This document shows, piece after piece, positions 1-6,342 of a stretch of DNA of 7,622 nt (its first letter is position 1; each line of letters opens with the position of its first letter). The stretch is from SAR324 cluster bacterium (lineage in GTDB: Bacteria > Bdellovibrionota > UBA2361 > JAAZON01). The stretch is from assembly GCA_012797725.1 (NCBI GenBank), contig JAAZON010000093.1:1-7622 (forward strand), in the 5' to 3' direction. A model generated the notes under the pieces. That model saw nothing but the letters and a program-made list of their open reading frames with translations. It did not search any database and was not told the DNA's origin. Made by a program: the position numbers and the translations under genes.

Positions 1-1
1 A

Positions 2-343
2 ATGACGATGCTTGGACAAGGCTTATTTGGAAAGGCTGAAAAAGCCAAGGTCGACTTGACGATGATGCGCATAAAACAGGTTCAAGGTCTAATTAATCAA
101 TATCAACTTCGTTACAATCAACTTCCATCCAGCATGAGTTCACTTATGGGTTGTGACGAAAACACAGGATCAAACTGCATTCCAATTGTTGATTCAGAAG
201 AGGAGCTTCGAGATGCGTGGGGTACGATGCTGATTTATAGGAATGAAGGTGGAGGTCGAAGCTATTCATTAACCAGCCTTGGTTCGGATAGGAAAGTCGG
301 AGGAAGTGGTGTTGAGCGTGACATAACTGTGACAGGCCCCTAA
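2..343 (+). CDS. gspG: T2SS major pseudopilin GspG, 5'-truncated by window edge
   Basis: This is the C-terminal part (about 113 residues) of the major pseudopilin, which polymerises in the inner membrane and periplasm into the short pseudopilus that drives type II secretion. The visible start is GspG-like: LFGKAEKAKVD, then a long helix ending in YQLRYNQLP, matching the family's helix that ends in Y..D.G.YP. The DAWGTMLIY segment (about 71-79) matches the family D.WG..Y.Y motif, and SLGSDRKVGGSGVERDI near the C-terminus matches the calcium-binding SxGxDxxxGGxGxxxDI loop. The leader peptide, the cleavage site and the hydrophobic N-terminal half-helix are missing because the gene begins before the window, so the ATG at position 2 is an internal methionine. 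Unusually, the PTTEQGL segment is replaced by a stretch with two cysteines (residues 51 and 59) that could form a disulfide. The gene ends in tandem TAA TAG stops, 18 bases before gspH. Being first in the pseudopilin set G-H-I-J supports the call. Confidence 0.88.
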   Translation: MTMLGQGLFGKAEKAKVDLTMMRIKQVQGLINQYQLRYNQLPSSMSSLMGCDENTGSNCIPIVDSEEELRDAWGTMLIYRNEGGGRSYSLTSLGSDRKVGGSGVERDITVTGP

Positions 344-361
344 TAGTGTCATTGTGCCAAT

Positions 362-1060
362 GTGTTCCAATTAATTTCATTTAAAGAAGTTCACGACAAA
401 TCAAGAAGCTGTTCTGCAGGCTTCACGCTGATTGAACTTGTTATGGTAATCCTAGTGATAGGGGCAATGATGCTTCTGGTCACTTTTTCCACTGGCTCTT
501 ACCAATACTGGCGAGAAGAGGCCTTTATTCGGCGATTGACGGAGACTATTGAATTCCTCCACACGCAAGCAGTCGCAGATCAGGCTTTTTATCGTCTTGA
601 GCTTGATTTTGGAAGGGGAAAGCAACAAAGTTTCTTTTCGGTCGGAGTGGTTCAAGCGGAAGAAGACAAGGTGCTGCAAGCTCAAGGAATCGCAACAGAA
701 GATATAGGCTTAGTTAGCACAGAGCTTTATTTCTTTCTCCATCCATCAACGGGTGTTGATGGCACGTACTCCATTATTCCTCCACCATCATTTCCCAGTT
801 TGTATGAACCTACATTTTTCCCAGAAGATGTGTTTTTAGAAAGAGTTCGAACAGCTTCGGCAATTTATAACCGGAACCAAGATGATAAAGCATTTTTGTT
901 ATTCTCTCCCAGAGGATTTTCTTCTTTTGCCGTTTTGCACTTGTCTTTAAGTAAAGGCGCCCCGTTAACAATTCTTGTCAATCCTTTTACAGGAATGACA
1001 AAGATATATAGAGAGCATAAAGACTTTGAATGGACTTATTCAAAAGCGAAAGAAAAGTGA
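362..1060 (+). CDS. gspH: T2SS minor pseudopilin GspH
   Basis: A 232-residue minor pseudopilin that would be cleaved and N-methylated by the prepilin peptidase and sit near the tip of the pseudopilus. Residues 1-20 form a leader with basic residues, ending in G20. Cleavage before F21 gives FTLIELVMV with the conserved glutamate at mature position 5, followed by a hydrophobic helix to about residue 45. The globular part has no motif I can name. At 232 residues it is longer than typical GspH, and the assignment to H rests on position between gspG and gspI plus the pilin signature. The start is a GTG at 362; stops at 341-346 lie just upstream in frame and there is no ATG before the cleavage site, so GTG is the best choice even though no strong ribosome binding site is visible. 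Translation is probably coupled to gspG. The 3' end overlaps the gspI start region. Confidence 0.87.
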   Translation: MFQLISFKEVHDKSRSCSAGFTLIELVMVILVIGAMMLLVTFSTGSYQYWREEAFIRRLTETIEFLHTQAVADQAFYRLELDFGRGKQQSFFSVGVVQAEEDKVLQAQGIATEDIGLVSTELYFFLHPSTGVDGTYSIIPPPSFPSLYEPTFFPEDVFLERVRTASAIYNRNQDDKAFLLFSPRGFSSFAVLHLSLSKGAPLTILVNPFTGMTKIYREHKDFEWTYSKAKEK

Positions 1061-1545
1061 GAGAAACTAGATTTTTAAGACAGGCAGCAAGAGAAAATGG
1101 ATTTACTCTGCTTGAGATTATTATTGCAGTGGCAATTCTTTCTACTTCATTAGTCACGCTGCTAGGCCTCCAGTCTTCTATTATGCAACAAGCCATTAAG
1201 GATAGAGATCGACAAAATGCATTACTCGTTGGTCGTCGTGTTTTAGCGGCCTTAGAAACATCGGAGAATCCAATAGCTGTCGGGGTAAAATCTGGTCGTA
1301 TTAGAGAAATACTTGCTGGTTTTGCTGCAAGTGAGGATGATCGTTCGACAGGGAACGATCCGGCGCTTGATTTGCAGTCGGAACTTCAAGTTGATTATTT
1401 GAAACTTCCAGGAGTGGAAAGTGAGCAGGCAATAAAAAAGGTTGTCTTGAGAATATTCTGGGGATCCTCAGTTGAGGATTCTCTTGAAGTCCTTTATCTT
1501 AGCCCGGAAACAGACCAAGATAAGGACGAAGATGAGGATGGGTGA
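1030..1545 (+). CDS. gspI: T2SS minor pseudopilin GspI
   Basis: A minor pseudopilin of up to 171 residues that in known systems forms the pseudopilus tip with GspJ and GspK. The prepilin site is ENG24^FTLLEIIIAVAIL, with the key glutamate at mature position 5, followed by the GspI-like run GLQSSIMQQAIKDRDRQNALLVGRRVLAALE. The length exceeds the usual 120-130 residues, because of a variable C-terminal region ending in an acidic tail (residues 158-171, rich in Asp and Glu). Two starts are possible. ATG at 1030 overlaps gspH by 31 bases and gives a 24-residue leader. GTG at 1057 overlaps the gspH stop as GTGA and gives a 15-residue leader, typical of coupled starts. Neither has a strong ribosome binding site. 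The acidic tail is encoded by bases that also carry the gspJ ribosome binding site and start. Confidence 0.88.
   Translation: MDLFKSERKVRETRFLRQAARENGFTLLEIIIAVAILSTSLVTLLGLQSSIMQQAIKDRDRQNALLVGRRVLAALETSENPIAVGVKSGRIREILAGFAASEDDRSTGNDPALDLQSELQVDYLKLPGVESEQAIKKVVLRIFWGSSVEDSLEVLYLSPETDQDKDEDEDG
1522..1526 (+). promoter_or_regulatory. Ribosome binding site that sets the gspJ start
   Basis: AAGGA sits 5 bases before the ATG at 1532, inside the last codons of gspI. It is the main reason for preferring 1532 over ATGs at 1472 and 1556 as the gspJ start. Confidence 0.5.
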
Positions 1546-2299
1546 ACCTAGCTTTATGACGAGTCGGGTGAGAAATAGTTTTCGGAAAGTGGTAAGACGA
1601 AGAGAGAGGGGGTTCACGCTCATAGAGATTGTGATTGCAGTCAGTATTCTTGTAGTAATAATGACGACTGCTTATGCCACACTGACTCAAATTATTCGAT
1701 GTAAAAAGGTTCTGGATGATTCCCGTGAATCAAAAACGATTGTGAATTCAATTTTGCTTAGAATGACACGAGAGCTTCAACTCGCAAAGGCAGGGGTTAG
1801 GTTGTTGCCCGATCGTGAGGATCTAAACAAAATAAACAACTCTAATCTTAATCTTATTGGAGAAGCAAAGCTGCTTCCAAATAAACAGAATGGAGATAGA
1901 ATAACCTTCGTGGCTGCTCAAGGCGGCCAATACTTACCTGATGGAAGCGCCCATGCGGGAGATGTGCAGATTAGCTATCGAGTGGAAGAGAACCCCGAAG
2001 AGGCCACCAATGAGGGACGAAGCTACTATCTTGTCAGGGAAGAGCTTCCATACATAACACCAGCTAAGAAAGCCTATGAACAGGCCATGATATTTCCAAT
2101 CACAGATCAACTTGTTAGCCTCAGCTTTCGCTATTTTGATGGTAGAACCAATAAATGGGTAAATTCATGGGGAGGAACCCCCAATACTATGAAGCTCCCC
2201 AAATTAATTGAATTTGAGGTGAAAATAAGGTCACTCAATGGGAAAATCGAAGCTTTTAAAACCGCTGTGGCCATACGTTCAGTTGGGAGCGATAAGTAA
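1532..2299 (+). CDS. gspJ: T2SS minor pseudopilin GspJ
   Basis: A minor pseudopilin of about 255 residues that joins GspI in the pseudopilus tip complex. The leader is strongly basic (RKVVRRRERG27), is cut before F28, and is followed by FTLIEIVIAVSILVVIMTTAYATL, with the glutamate at mature position 5 and a long hydrophobic helix. The downstream region (S.IL.RMTRELQLA, later SLSFRYFDG and a C-terminal FEVKIRSLNG strand) fits GspJ architecture. I choose the ATG at 1532 because AAGGA at 1522-1526 lies 5 bases upstream. The reading frame is open back to an ATG at 1472, which would give an implausible 47-residue leader, and an ATG at 1556 (19-residue leader) is also possible. The gene overlaps gspI by 14 bases, implying coupled translation. 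The usual next gene, gspK, is absent. Confidence 0.88.
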   Translation: MRMGEPSFMTSRVRNSFRKVVRRRERGFTLIEIVIAVSILVVIMTTAYATLTQIIRCKKVLDDSRESKTIVNSILLRMTRELQLAKAGVRLLPDREDLNKINNSNLNLIGEAKLLPNKQNGDRITFVAAQGGQYLPDGSAHAGDVQISYRVEENPEEATNEGRSYYLVREELPYITPAKKAYEQAMIFPITDQLVSLSFRYFDGRTNKWVNSWGGTPNTMKLPKLIEFEVKIRSLNGKIEAFKTAVAIRSVGSDK

Positions 2300-2392
2300 A
2301 GGCTTGTAATAGTCCCCTTGCCGCCGCAAAAAAGGAAAGTTAAGCTCGAAAAGGGAGAAAAGTATAAATTCAAAGGCCTTGGTACGTATATT

Positions 2393-3922
2393 ATGCAGCC
2401 TGTGCTTGTCATTGATCTCACAAGAGATCCAATATTAGCTTATATTGTCGATGTTTCGACCAATGAGGGACTTATTCTAGAACGTGCCACTGCGTCTCGT
2501 CTTTCTTGGCTTTCTGAATACTCTCGTAAAAGCTTGGAAAAGAATAAGATAGATTCTGAGGTAGTGCCCATTGACACTAATGGCACTTCCCTTCAAGACA
2601 ATCCCACCACAATGCCCTTCAATGGTGGGGAAGTTTTGTTATCCCTTGTAAAACAGTTCACGCGTGAATGGACAAATTCAGTTGTTATTTTACCACCCAT
2701 TGATTACATATCGTTTGGACTAAATGCTCCATTCGGAGATATGAAGCGTCTTTCTAAGGTTCTTCTTTCTGAGGTTCAGGATACAGTTCCATTTGAACTA
2801 GACGAAATGCACCTTCACTATCGGTCTATGCAGTTCCTCGGTCGGGACGACTTTTTTGTGCATGTGGGCTTGATTCCCAAGCAGTTTATCCGGGATATGC
2901 TTGTTTGGTTGAATGAAGCAACAATAGAGGCCACCATTCTTTGCCCCTCTACCTGTGTTTTAAGCACCTTCTATGATTTATCCGAGGGAGCATCACCGCT
3001 AGCGGCTTTGATTCATTATGATTATCCAAACATGAATTTCGGCATCTTTATAGATGCTAAGTTCTGTGTGGATAGAACCTTTAATTATTTTACTGATAAC
3101 GAGGGCCAGGAGCACAGAGATCATTTCATTGAGAGTTCCTTGCGACAATTTAGAACAATGCTTCTCGCGTTTGAAAAGAGGTTCGATCGAAACATTCCCC
3201 AAATTCTTGTTTTTGGGAAGGAAGTAAATACTCTATTGCTTCAAGACCTTTTCCCCCAAAGAGAAATCCGTCTTTATGCAGATGAAGAGTATAAGGTGGA
3301 CTCTGATTTCTTCGCAAAGAAAGCTGCTTTATTTGGGCGAGATGAAAAAGCGCCAGAACCTTTGGTTAATTTTCGTAGTGGGGAATTTAAAGTTGGAATC
3401 AAATGGGCGGGGCTTTTCCACTGCATACAACAGGTACTTCCATATTTCTTGACCTTTTGTGTTTGTACGGTAGTGACTCTTCTTGTATCTTATTTTGCGA
3501 GAGAGAGCAGGCTTGAGGCAATTCAGGCCACAACAGTGGAAACAATAAGAGAACTAATACCGTCAATTGATCCTAACTCCAGCAGCCCATCAGAATTCGT
3601 AAAGTCAGAGCTAGCAACAATCCAGAAACAACTTAGGGATCTAGGCTCGCCCTTTCAATTATCTCCACTTGATGCCTTGGTTGAATTATCGAAGGATTTT
3701 CAAAAAAGAAGTAATGCCACGATCAGGAGAATTAATATTGTCGGCAACAAGGTTACCATTGAGGGATCAGCACCCAATTATGCCGCAATGGACACTCTGG
3801 AAAAGGCCTTTAAGAAGAAGAAAAGGACATATTGCCAAGTCAAGAACACAGTAAACGCAACAGGTGCATCTGGGGGCTCATCAACTCTTAATTTCTCTTT
3901 TACATTGGAGCTTTGCGAATGA
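2393..3922 (+). CDS. gspL: T2SS assembly-platform protein GspL (PilM-like N-domain)
   Basis: A 509-residue bitopic inner-membrane protein. In the family the cytoplasmic actin-like domain recruits the GspE ATPase and the periplasmic domain pairs with GspM. Residues 1-about 325 look like the PilM/GspL actin-like fold, starting with the strand VLVIDLTRDPILAYIVDV. FRSGEF (327-332) matches the NFR.GEF motif found just before the membrane segment in deltaproteobacterial GspL. One hydrophobic segment lies at about 348-368. The C-terminus (about 440-509, with GNKVTIEGSAPNYAAMDTLEKAF) resembles the ferredoxin-like GspL/PilN domain. I chose ATG 2393 because the encoded N-terminus matches the first strand of the fold. 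The frame is open upstream to TTG 2318, giving a possible 25-residue lysine-rich extension. Neither start has a strong ribosome binding site. The stop overlaps the gspM ATG as ATGA. Confidence 0.86.
   Translation: MQPVLVIDLTRDPILAYIVDVSTNEGLILERATASRLSWLSEYSRKSLEKNKIDSEVVPIDTNGTSLQDNPTTMPFNGGEVLLSLVKQFTREWTNSVVILPPIDYISFGLNAPFGDMKRLSKVLLSEVQDTVPFELDEMHLHYRSMQFLGRDDFFVHVGLIPKQFIRDMLVWLNEATIEATILCPSTCVLSTFYDLSEGASPLAALIHYDYPNMNFGIFIDAKFCVDRTFNYFTDNEGQEHRDHFIESSLRQFRTMLLAFEKRFDRNIPQILVFGKEVNTLLLQDLFPQREIRLYADEEYKVDSDFFAKKAALFGRDEKAPEPLVNFRSGEFKVGIKWAGLFHCIQQVLPYFLTFCVCTVVTLLVSYFARESRLEAIQATTVETIRELIPSIDPNSSSPSEFVKSELATIQKQLRDLGSPFQLSPLDALVELSKDFQKRSNATIRRINIVGNKVTIEGSAPNYAAMDTLEKAFKKKKRTYCQVKNTVNATGASGGSSTLNFSFTLELCE
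3907..3910 (+). promoter_or_regulatory. Ribosome binding site for gspM
   Basis: GGAG inside the last codons of gspL is 8 bases before ATG 3919. It supports the ATG over TTG 3913 as start and coupled translation of gspL and gspM. Confidence 0.6.
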
Positions 3923-4506
3923 GTATAACAAAGCTCTGGCATACTATTATATTTGCGACGAAGACTTGGTTTGAAAAATTGTCCTCACGAGAACGACGGC
4001 TTATCATAATTGCTGCGATAGCAGTGGTTTTAATGTTGGTTTATGGAGTTTGTACGAAGACCTACCAGGCTTTTGTGTTAATCAATAGTAATCTCAGTTA
4101 TGCTAATGAGGAACTTGCGACAGTTTCAGACCTATTATCTCAGTATAGCAAGGCAAAGGCTCAAAGAGATAGGATTGAGAATGAATTTAGAAGTGTGGAA
4201 TTTAAAGAAGGCGAGTTGACATATTTGGAAGAGTTAATAAAGAAGAAGCTCAATTTAAGTAGTGGATTTACAATAACACCTAGAGCTGTTACGAAATTTG
4301 GAGTCAATTACGAGCAGCATCCCTTTACAGTCAAATTCTCGTTAAGTGATTTGAAATTAATAATGGAGTTCTTGAATGAAATAATTTCGGGTCCGCAGCC
4401 TTTATTATTGACACGCTTAGATATACGGATGACTCGAAATGGTGAGACTTTGGAAGTAGATATGGATGTCAGTAGTATTAAGGAAGTCCGGTCTCAAGCT
4501 AGCTGA
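3919..4506 (+). CDS. gspM: T2SS assembly-platform protein GspM
   Basis: A 195-residue bitopic inner-membrane protein, the partner of GspL in the assembly platform. The family hallmark W..LSSRERRLII is at residues 17-31, directly before one membrane segment (about 28-46). A periplasmic helix or short coiled coil follows (about 55-110), and a C-terminal ferredoxin-like domain ends near LLLTRLDIRMTRNGETLEVDMDVSS. The ATG at 3919 overlaps the gspL TGA by four bases (ATGA), and GGAG at 3907-3910 lies 8 bases upstream, so this start is better than the in-frame TTG two codons earlier at 3913. Length and topology are normal for the family. Translational coupling to gspL suggests the two proteins are made in equal amounts. 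I am confident in the family because motif and position agree. Confidence 0.86.
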   Translation: MSITKLWHTIIFATKTWFEKLSSRERRLIIIAAIAVVLMLVYGVCTKTYQAFVLINSNLSYANEELATVSDLLSQYSKAKAQRDRIENEFRSVEFKEGELTYLEELIKKKLNLSSGFTITPRAVTKFGVNYEQHPFTVKFSLSDLKLIMEFLNEIISGPQPLLLTRLDIRMTRNGETLEVDMDVSSIKEVRSQAS

Positions 4507-4542
4507 AATTTGAGAGGAAATGAATTAGTCTGAAGTGAGAAG

Positions 4543-5448
4543 ATGATACGTTCAAGCCAGAAAGTGATATTACCATTGAGTGTGATACTAGCAGTGGGCG
4601 TTGTTTTCTATATGACGCTAAAAAGTGATGCTGTTGGAAGTTATGTTAGGGAGAAAATTATCGAGGTTGGGCGTGAGAAGGGACTCTCGATGAAGATGGA
4701 CAATGTTGCTTGTGGAATTTTGGGATGCAAGGCGGAAGGCGTGACTGTATCTCTGCAACATGCCTTTATGTATTTACGTATTGATGAGCTGAATATAAGA
4801 CCTAAATTCGTCGGAATACTATTAGGAGGGCCTCAACTAAGAATGACCGGCCAATTATATAGAGGAAATTTTATTAGTGAATTGAGAATTCAGCCAAAGG
4901 AGTCGATCATTAGTGGTTCTGTGATTGTAACTGGACTGGAGGTTGCAGAGATACCACAGTTATCGGGTATTGGACTTGTGGCAGGTACTTTGGACTTCAC
5001 ATTAAATTCGATCGTTGTAAAGCCTGATAGCCTTGGCTTTGCTAGTGGCGAAGTGAGAATTGTTGGAGCATCAAAACCTCAGAAGACCTCGCTTCCTCCA
5101 TTATTGACTGGAGCGGCACTTCCAATTGATATTCCTGCCATGAGAGAAGTCAATGTACAAATGATTGGTCAGATGAGAGATGATAAACTAACCTTGAAAG
5201 AGGGGAGATTGGCATCTTCGTTGGGTCTGGTGCAAATGGAAGGAGAGGTATCGTTCTCACAAAAATCTAGGTCAGTGGGATTGGGTTTGAACGGTCGAAT
5301 TGAACTCAGTAAGGAAGGAACCCGGGAGATATCTAGTTTAATAGGGCTAGAAGGGAAGGGCGTTGATGCTTCTGCTGCTCAAAAGTTTGATTTCCAGCTT
5401 AGGGGAACAGCAGAGAACCCAGATTTCACCTACAAACCAGTTTCTTAA
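4543..5448 (+). CDS. gspN: T2SS-associated protein GspN (deltaproteobacterial AsmA-like type)
   Basis: A 301-residue protein with an N-terminal membrane anchor (about residues 8-26) and a periplasmic body of repeated beta-strand stretches. Its role in secretion is poorly defined in the family. It resembles the GspN form of deltaproteobacterial T2SS operons, which is AsmA-like. Visible support: an early segment of the form MKMDNVACGILGCKAEGVTV, in which helix-encoded basic residues precede a strand and a G.V.V turn. Repeated strands of the form L.LKEGRLASSLGLVQMEGEVSF follow. The C-terminal LRGTAENPDFTY matches the family's LxGTxxNP ending. Its place right after gspM is standard for these operons. 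The ATG at 4543 is the first start after an in-frame TGA at 4531, and the ribosome binding site is weak. It lies 36 bases after gspM. Two cysteines flank a GILG loop (CGILGC) and may form a disulfide. Confidence 0.8.
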   Translation: MIRSSQKVILPLSVILAVGVVFYMTLKSDAVGSYVREKIIEVGREKGLSMKMDNVACGILGCKAEGVTVSLQHAFMYLRIDELNIRPKFVGILLGGPQLRMTGQLYRGNFISELRIQPKESIISGSVIVTGLEVAEIPQLSGIGLVAGTLDFTLNSIVVKPDSLGFASGEVRIVGASKPQKTSLPPLLTGAALPIDIPAMREVNVQMIGQMRDDKLTLKEGRLASSLGLVQMEGEVSFSQKSRSVGLGLNGRIELSKEGTREISSLIGLEGKGVDASAAQKFDFQLRGTAENPDFTYKPVS

Positions 5449-5481
5449 AGCAAGAACTTATGTCAGATAAAAAAGTCTTGA

Positions 5482-5488
5482 AAGAGGA
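5482..5488 (+). promoter_or_regulatory. Ribosome binding site for the coiled-coil gene
   Basis: AAGAGGA lies five bases before ATG 5494. It is the strongest ribosome binding site among the plus-strand genes here, suggesting efficient independent initiation rather than only coupling to gspN. Confidence 0.65.
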
Positions 5489-5493
5489 TTAAT

Positions 5494-6153
5494 ATGGATT
5501 GGACAGGATTAATGATTGGAGTTGCGGCATCTATTGGTACTATGAGTGTGGGACTTTTGATTGTTCGTCGACTCAGTTCGGGGGTCTCAATAGGCCAGAA
5601 AGACTCCTTGTTGCATGAAATAGAGAGCCTTAATAAGTCCATAGAAAAGTCAATCCAATCTACAGAAAAGTTTTGCTCAAAAGGTCAACTCGACAGTGTG
5701 ACTAACCAATTGCAAGAAGTGCAAAGTAGCCTGGCTGGGCAAAAGGAATTGCTGAAAGAAGTTGAGAAGAGACTTGAACAAGCGCAGAAGACCATAGAAG
5801 AGAAAGAAGCCTATCATCAAGCACTAAAATCGGCAAAGGCAGAAGATGAAGAAAAAGTTGCAGGGTTGCTAGCGCGTTACGACGATATTGCGGCTGAGTC
5901 AATTTCACTCGAGCAGAAACTTGCAGCATCGATGAAAAATCTAGATCAAATGCTAGCCGAGCTTCAATTAACACAAGAGCAAATCATTGCATTTCAAGAT
6001 GTGCAAAATGCCCTGACGGATACTAGTAGCCAGTTGAGACAACTTTATCTCGAATATGAAGGGATGAAAAAACGAATAGATACTCTGATGAGTCAGTTGG
6101 AGGATTTGGAGGTCGAATACACCAAGTTGGTCGAACAGCAGTTAGGGGAATAA
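5494..6153 (+). CDS. Membrane-anchored coiled-coil protein, function unknown
   Basis: A 219-residue protein I do not recognise as a named family. A short N-terminus leads into one hydrophobic segment (about residues 4-24, ending in VRR, which suggests a cytoplasmic-side body under the positive-inside rule). From about residue 35 to the end it is almost pure heptad-type coiled coil, rich in Glu, Lys, Gln and Leu, with no glycine or proline breaks over long runs. One cysteine is present near residue 61. The ATG at 5494 has AAGAGGA at 5482-5488, five bases upstream. It is co-directional with gspN and 45 bases after it, so it is probably co-transcribed with the secretion operon. It could be a T2SS accessory protein or an unrelated scaffold, and nothing in the sequence decides this. 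The coding call is solid; the function is not. Confidence 0.85.
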   Translation: MDWTGLMIGVAASIGTMSVGLLIVRRLSSGVSIGQKDSLLHEIESLNKSIEKSIQSTEKFCSKGQLDSVTNQLQEVQSSLAGQKELLKEVEKRLEQAQKTIEEKEAYHQALKSAKAEDEEKVAGLLARYDDIAAESISLEQKLAASMKNLDQMLAELQLTQEQIIAFQDVQNALTDTSSQLRQLYLEYEGMKKRIDTLMSQLEDLEVEYTKLVEQQLGE

Positions 6154-6342
6154 AATAAATCTCAGCTTCATTGGGGTAGTCAAATAAATGAAAAATAACA
6201 AGAGATTATACTGGTAATTAATCAAACGCTGTAATTGTATAAAATCGTAGAAAGTAGTAATATCAATGCCTCTACTGGTATTGTAATTAACTCTTCTTGG
6301 AGAAGAGAGTTGAATTCTTAATCTTTTCGGATTTTATTGCCC
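6154..6342 (+). other. Intergenic spacer upstream of the winged-helix gene
   Basis: This 189-base AT-rich spacer has no gene. TACTGGTA occurs twice, at 6209-6216 and 6273-6280, both followed within a few bases by TAATTAA. A TATAAA (6238-6243) could be a -10 box, but I see no matching -35. The inverted repeat at 6291-6307 is listed separately. I see no convincing intrinsic terminator after the coiled-coil gene. Confidence 0.5.
6291..6307 (+). repeat. Inverted repeat CTCTTCT-TGG-AGAAGAG, possible operator
   Basis: Seven perfect base pairs around a three-base centre, with partly matching flanks (AATTAA before, GTTGAATT after). It ends 36 bases before the winged-helix ATG at 6343. It lacks a following T-run, so it does not look like an intrinsic terminator. 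A binding site for a dimeric regulator, perhaps the adjacent winged-helix protein, is one reading; that is inference. Confidence 0.45.

Noticed and set aside
144..1690. Minus-strand open frames of 63-78 codons under gspG to gspJ
   Set aside because: They lie antisense to clear pseudopilin genes, have no ribosome binding sites or recognisable motifs, and are explained as frame shadows.
3067..3075. DnaA-like TGTGGATAG inside gspL
   Set aside because: One mismatch to the box, inside a coding gene and isolated, so chance is the best explanation.
2131..3202. Minus-strand open frames under gspJ and gspL
   Set aside because: They are antisense to confidently identified genes, with biased composition and no family signature.
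3669..3854. 61-codon plus-strand frame inside gspL
   Set aside because: It lies wholly within gspL in another frame; the gspL C-terminal domain motif is in the other frame.
4512..4528. GAGAGGA followed by ATG AAT TAG between gspM and gspN
   Set aside because: The ribosome-binding sequence is only one base from this ATG and 24 bases from the gspN ATG, so neither use is well placed; a start-stop control element cannot be supported.
5702..5974. 90-codon minus-strand frame under the coiled-coil gene
   Set aside because: A leucine-rich shadow typical of the reverse of Glu, Gln and Lys-rich coiled-coil codons.
6167..6192. TTCATT / AATGAA hairpin after the coiled-coil gene as a terminator
   Set aside because: A six-pair AT-rich stem with a 14-base loop and no T-run is too weak for an intrinsic terminator.
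6238..6243. TATAAA as -10 box of a winged-helix promoter
   Set aside because: No -35 box at 16-18 bases upstream; in AT-rich DNA the hexamer alone is not evidence.
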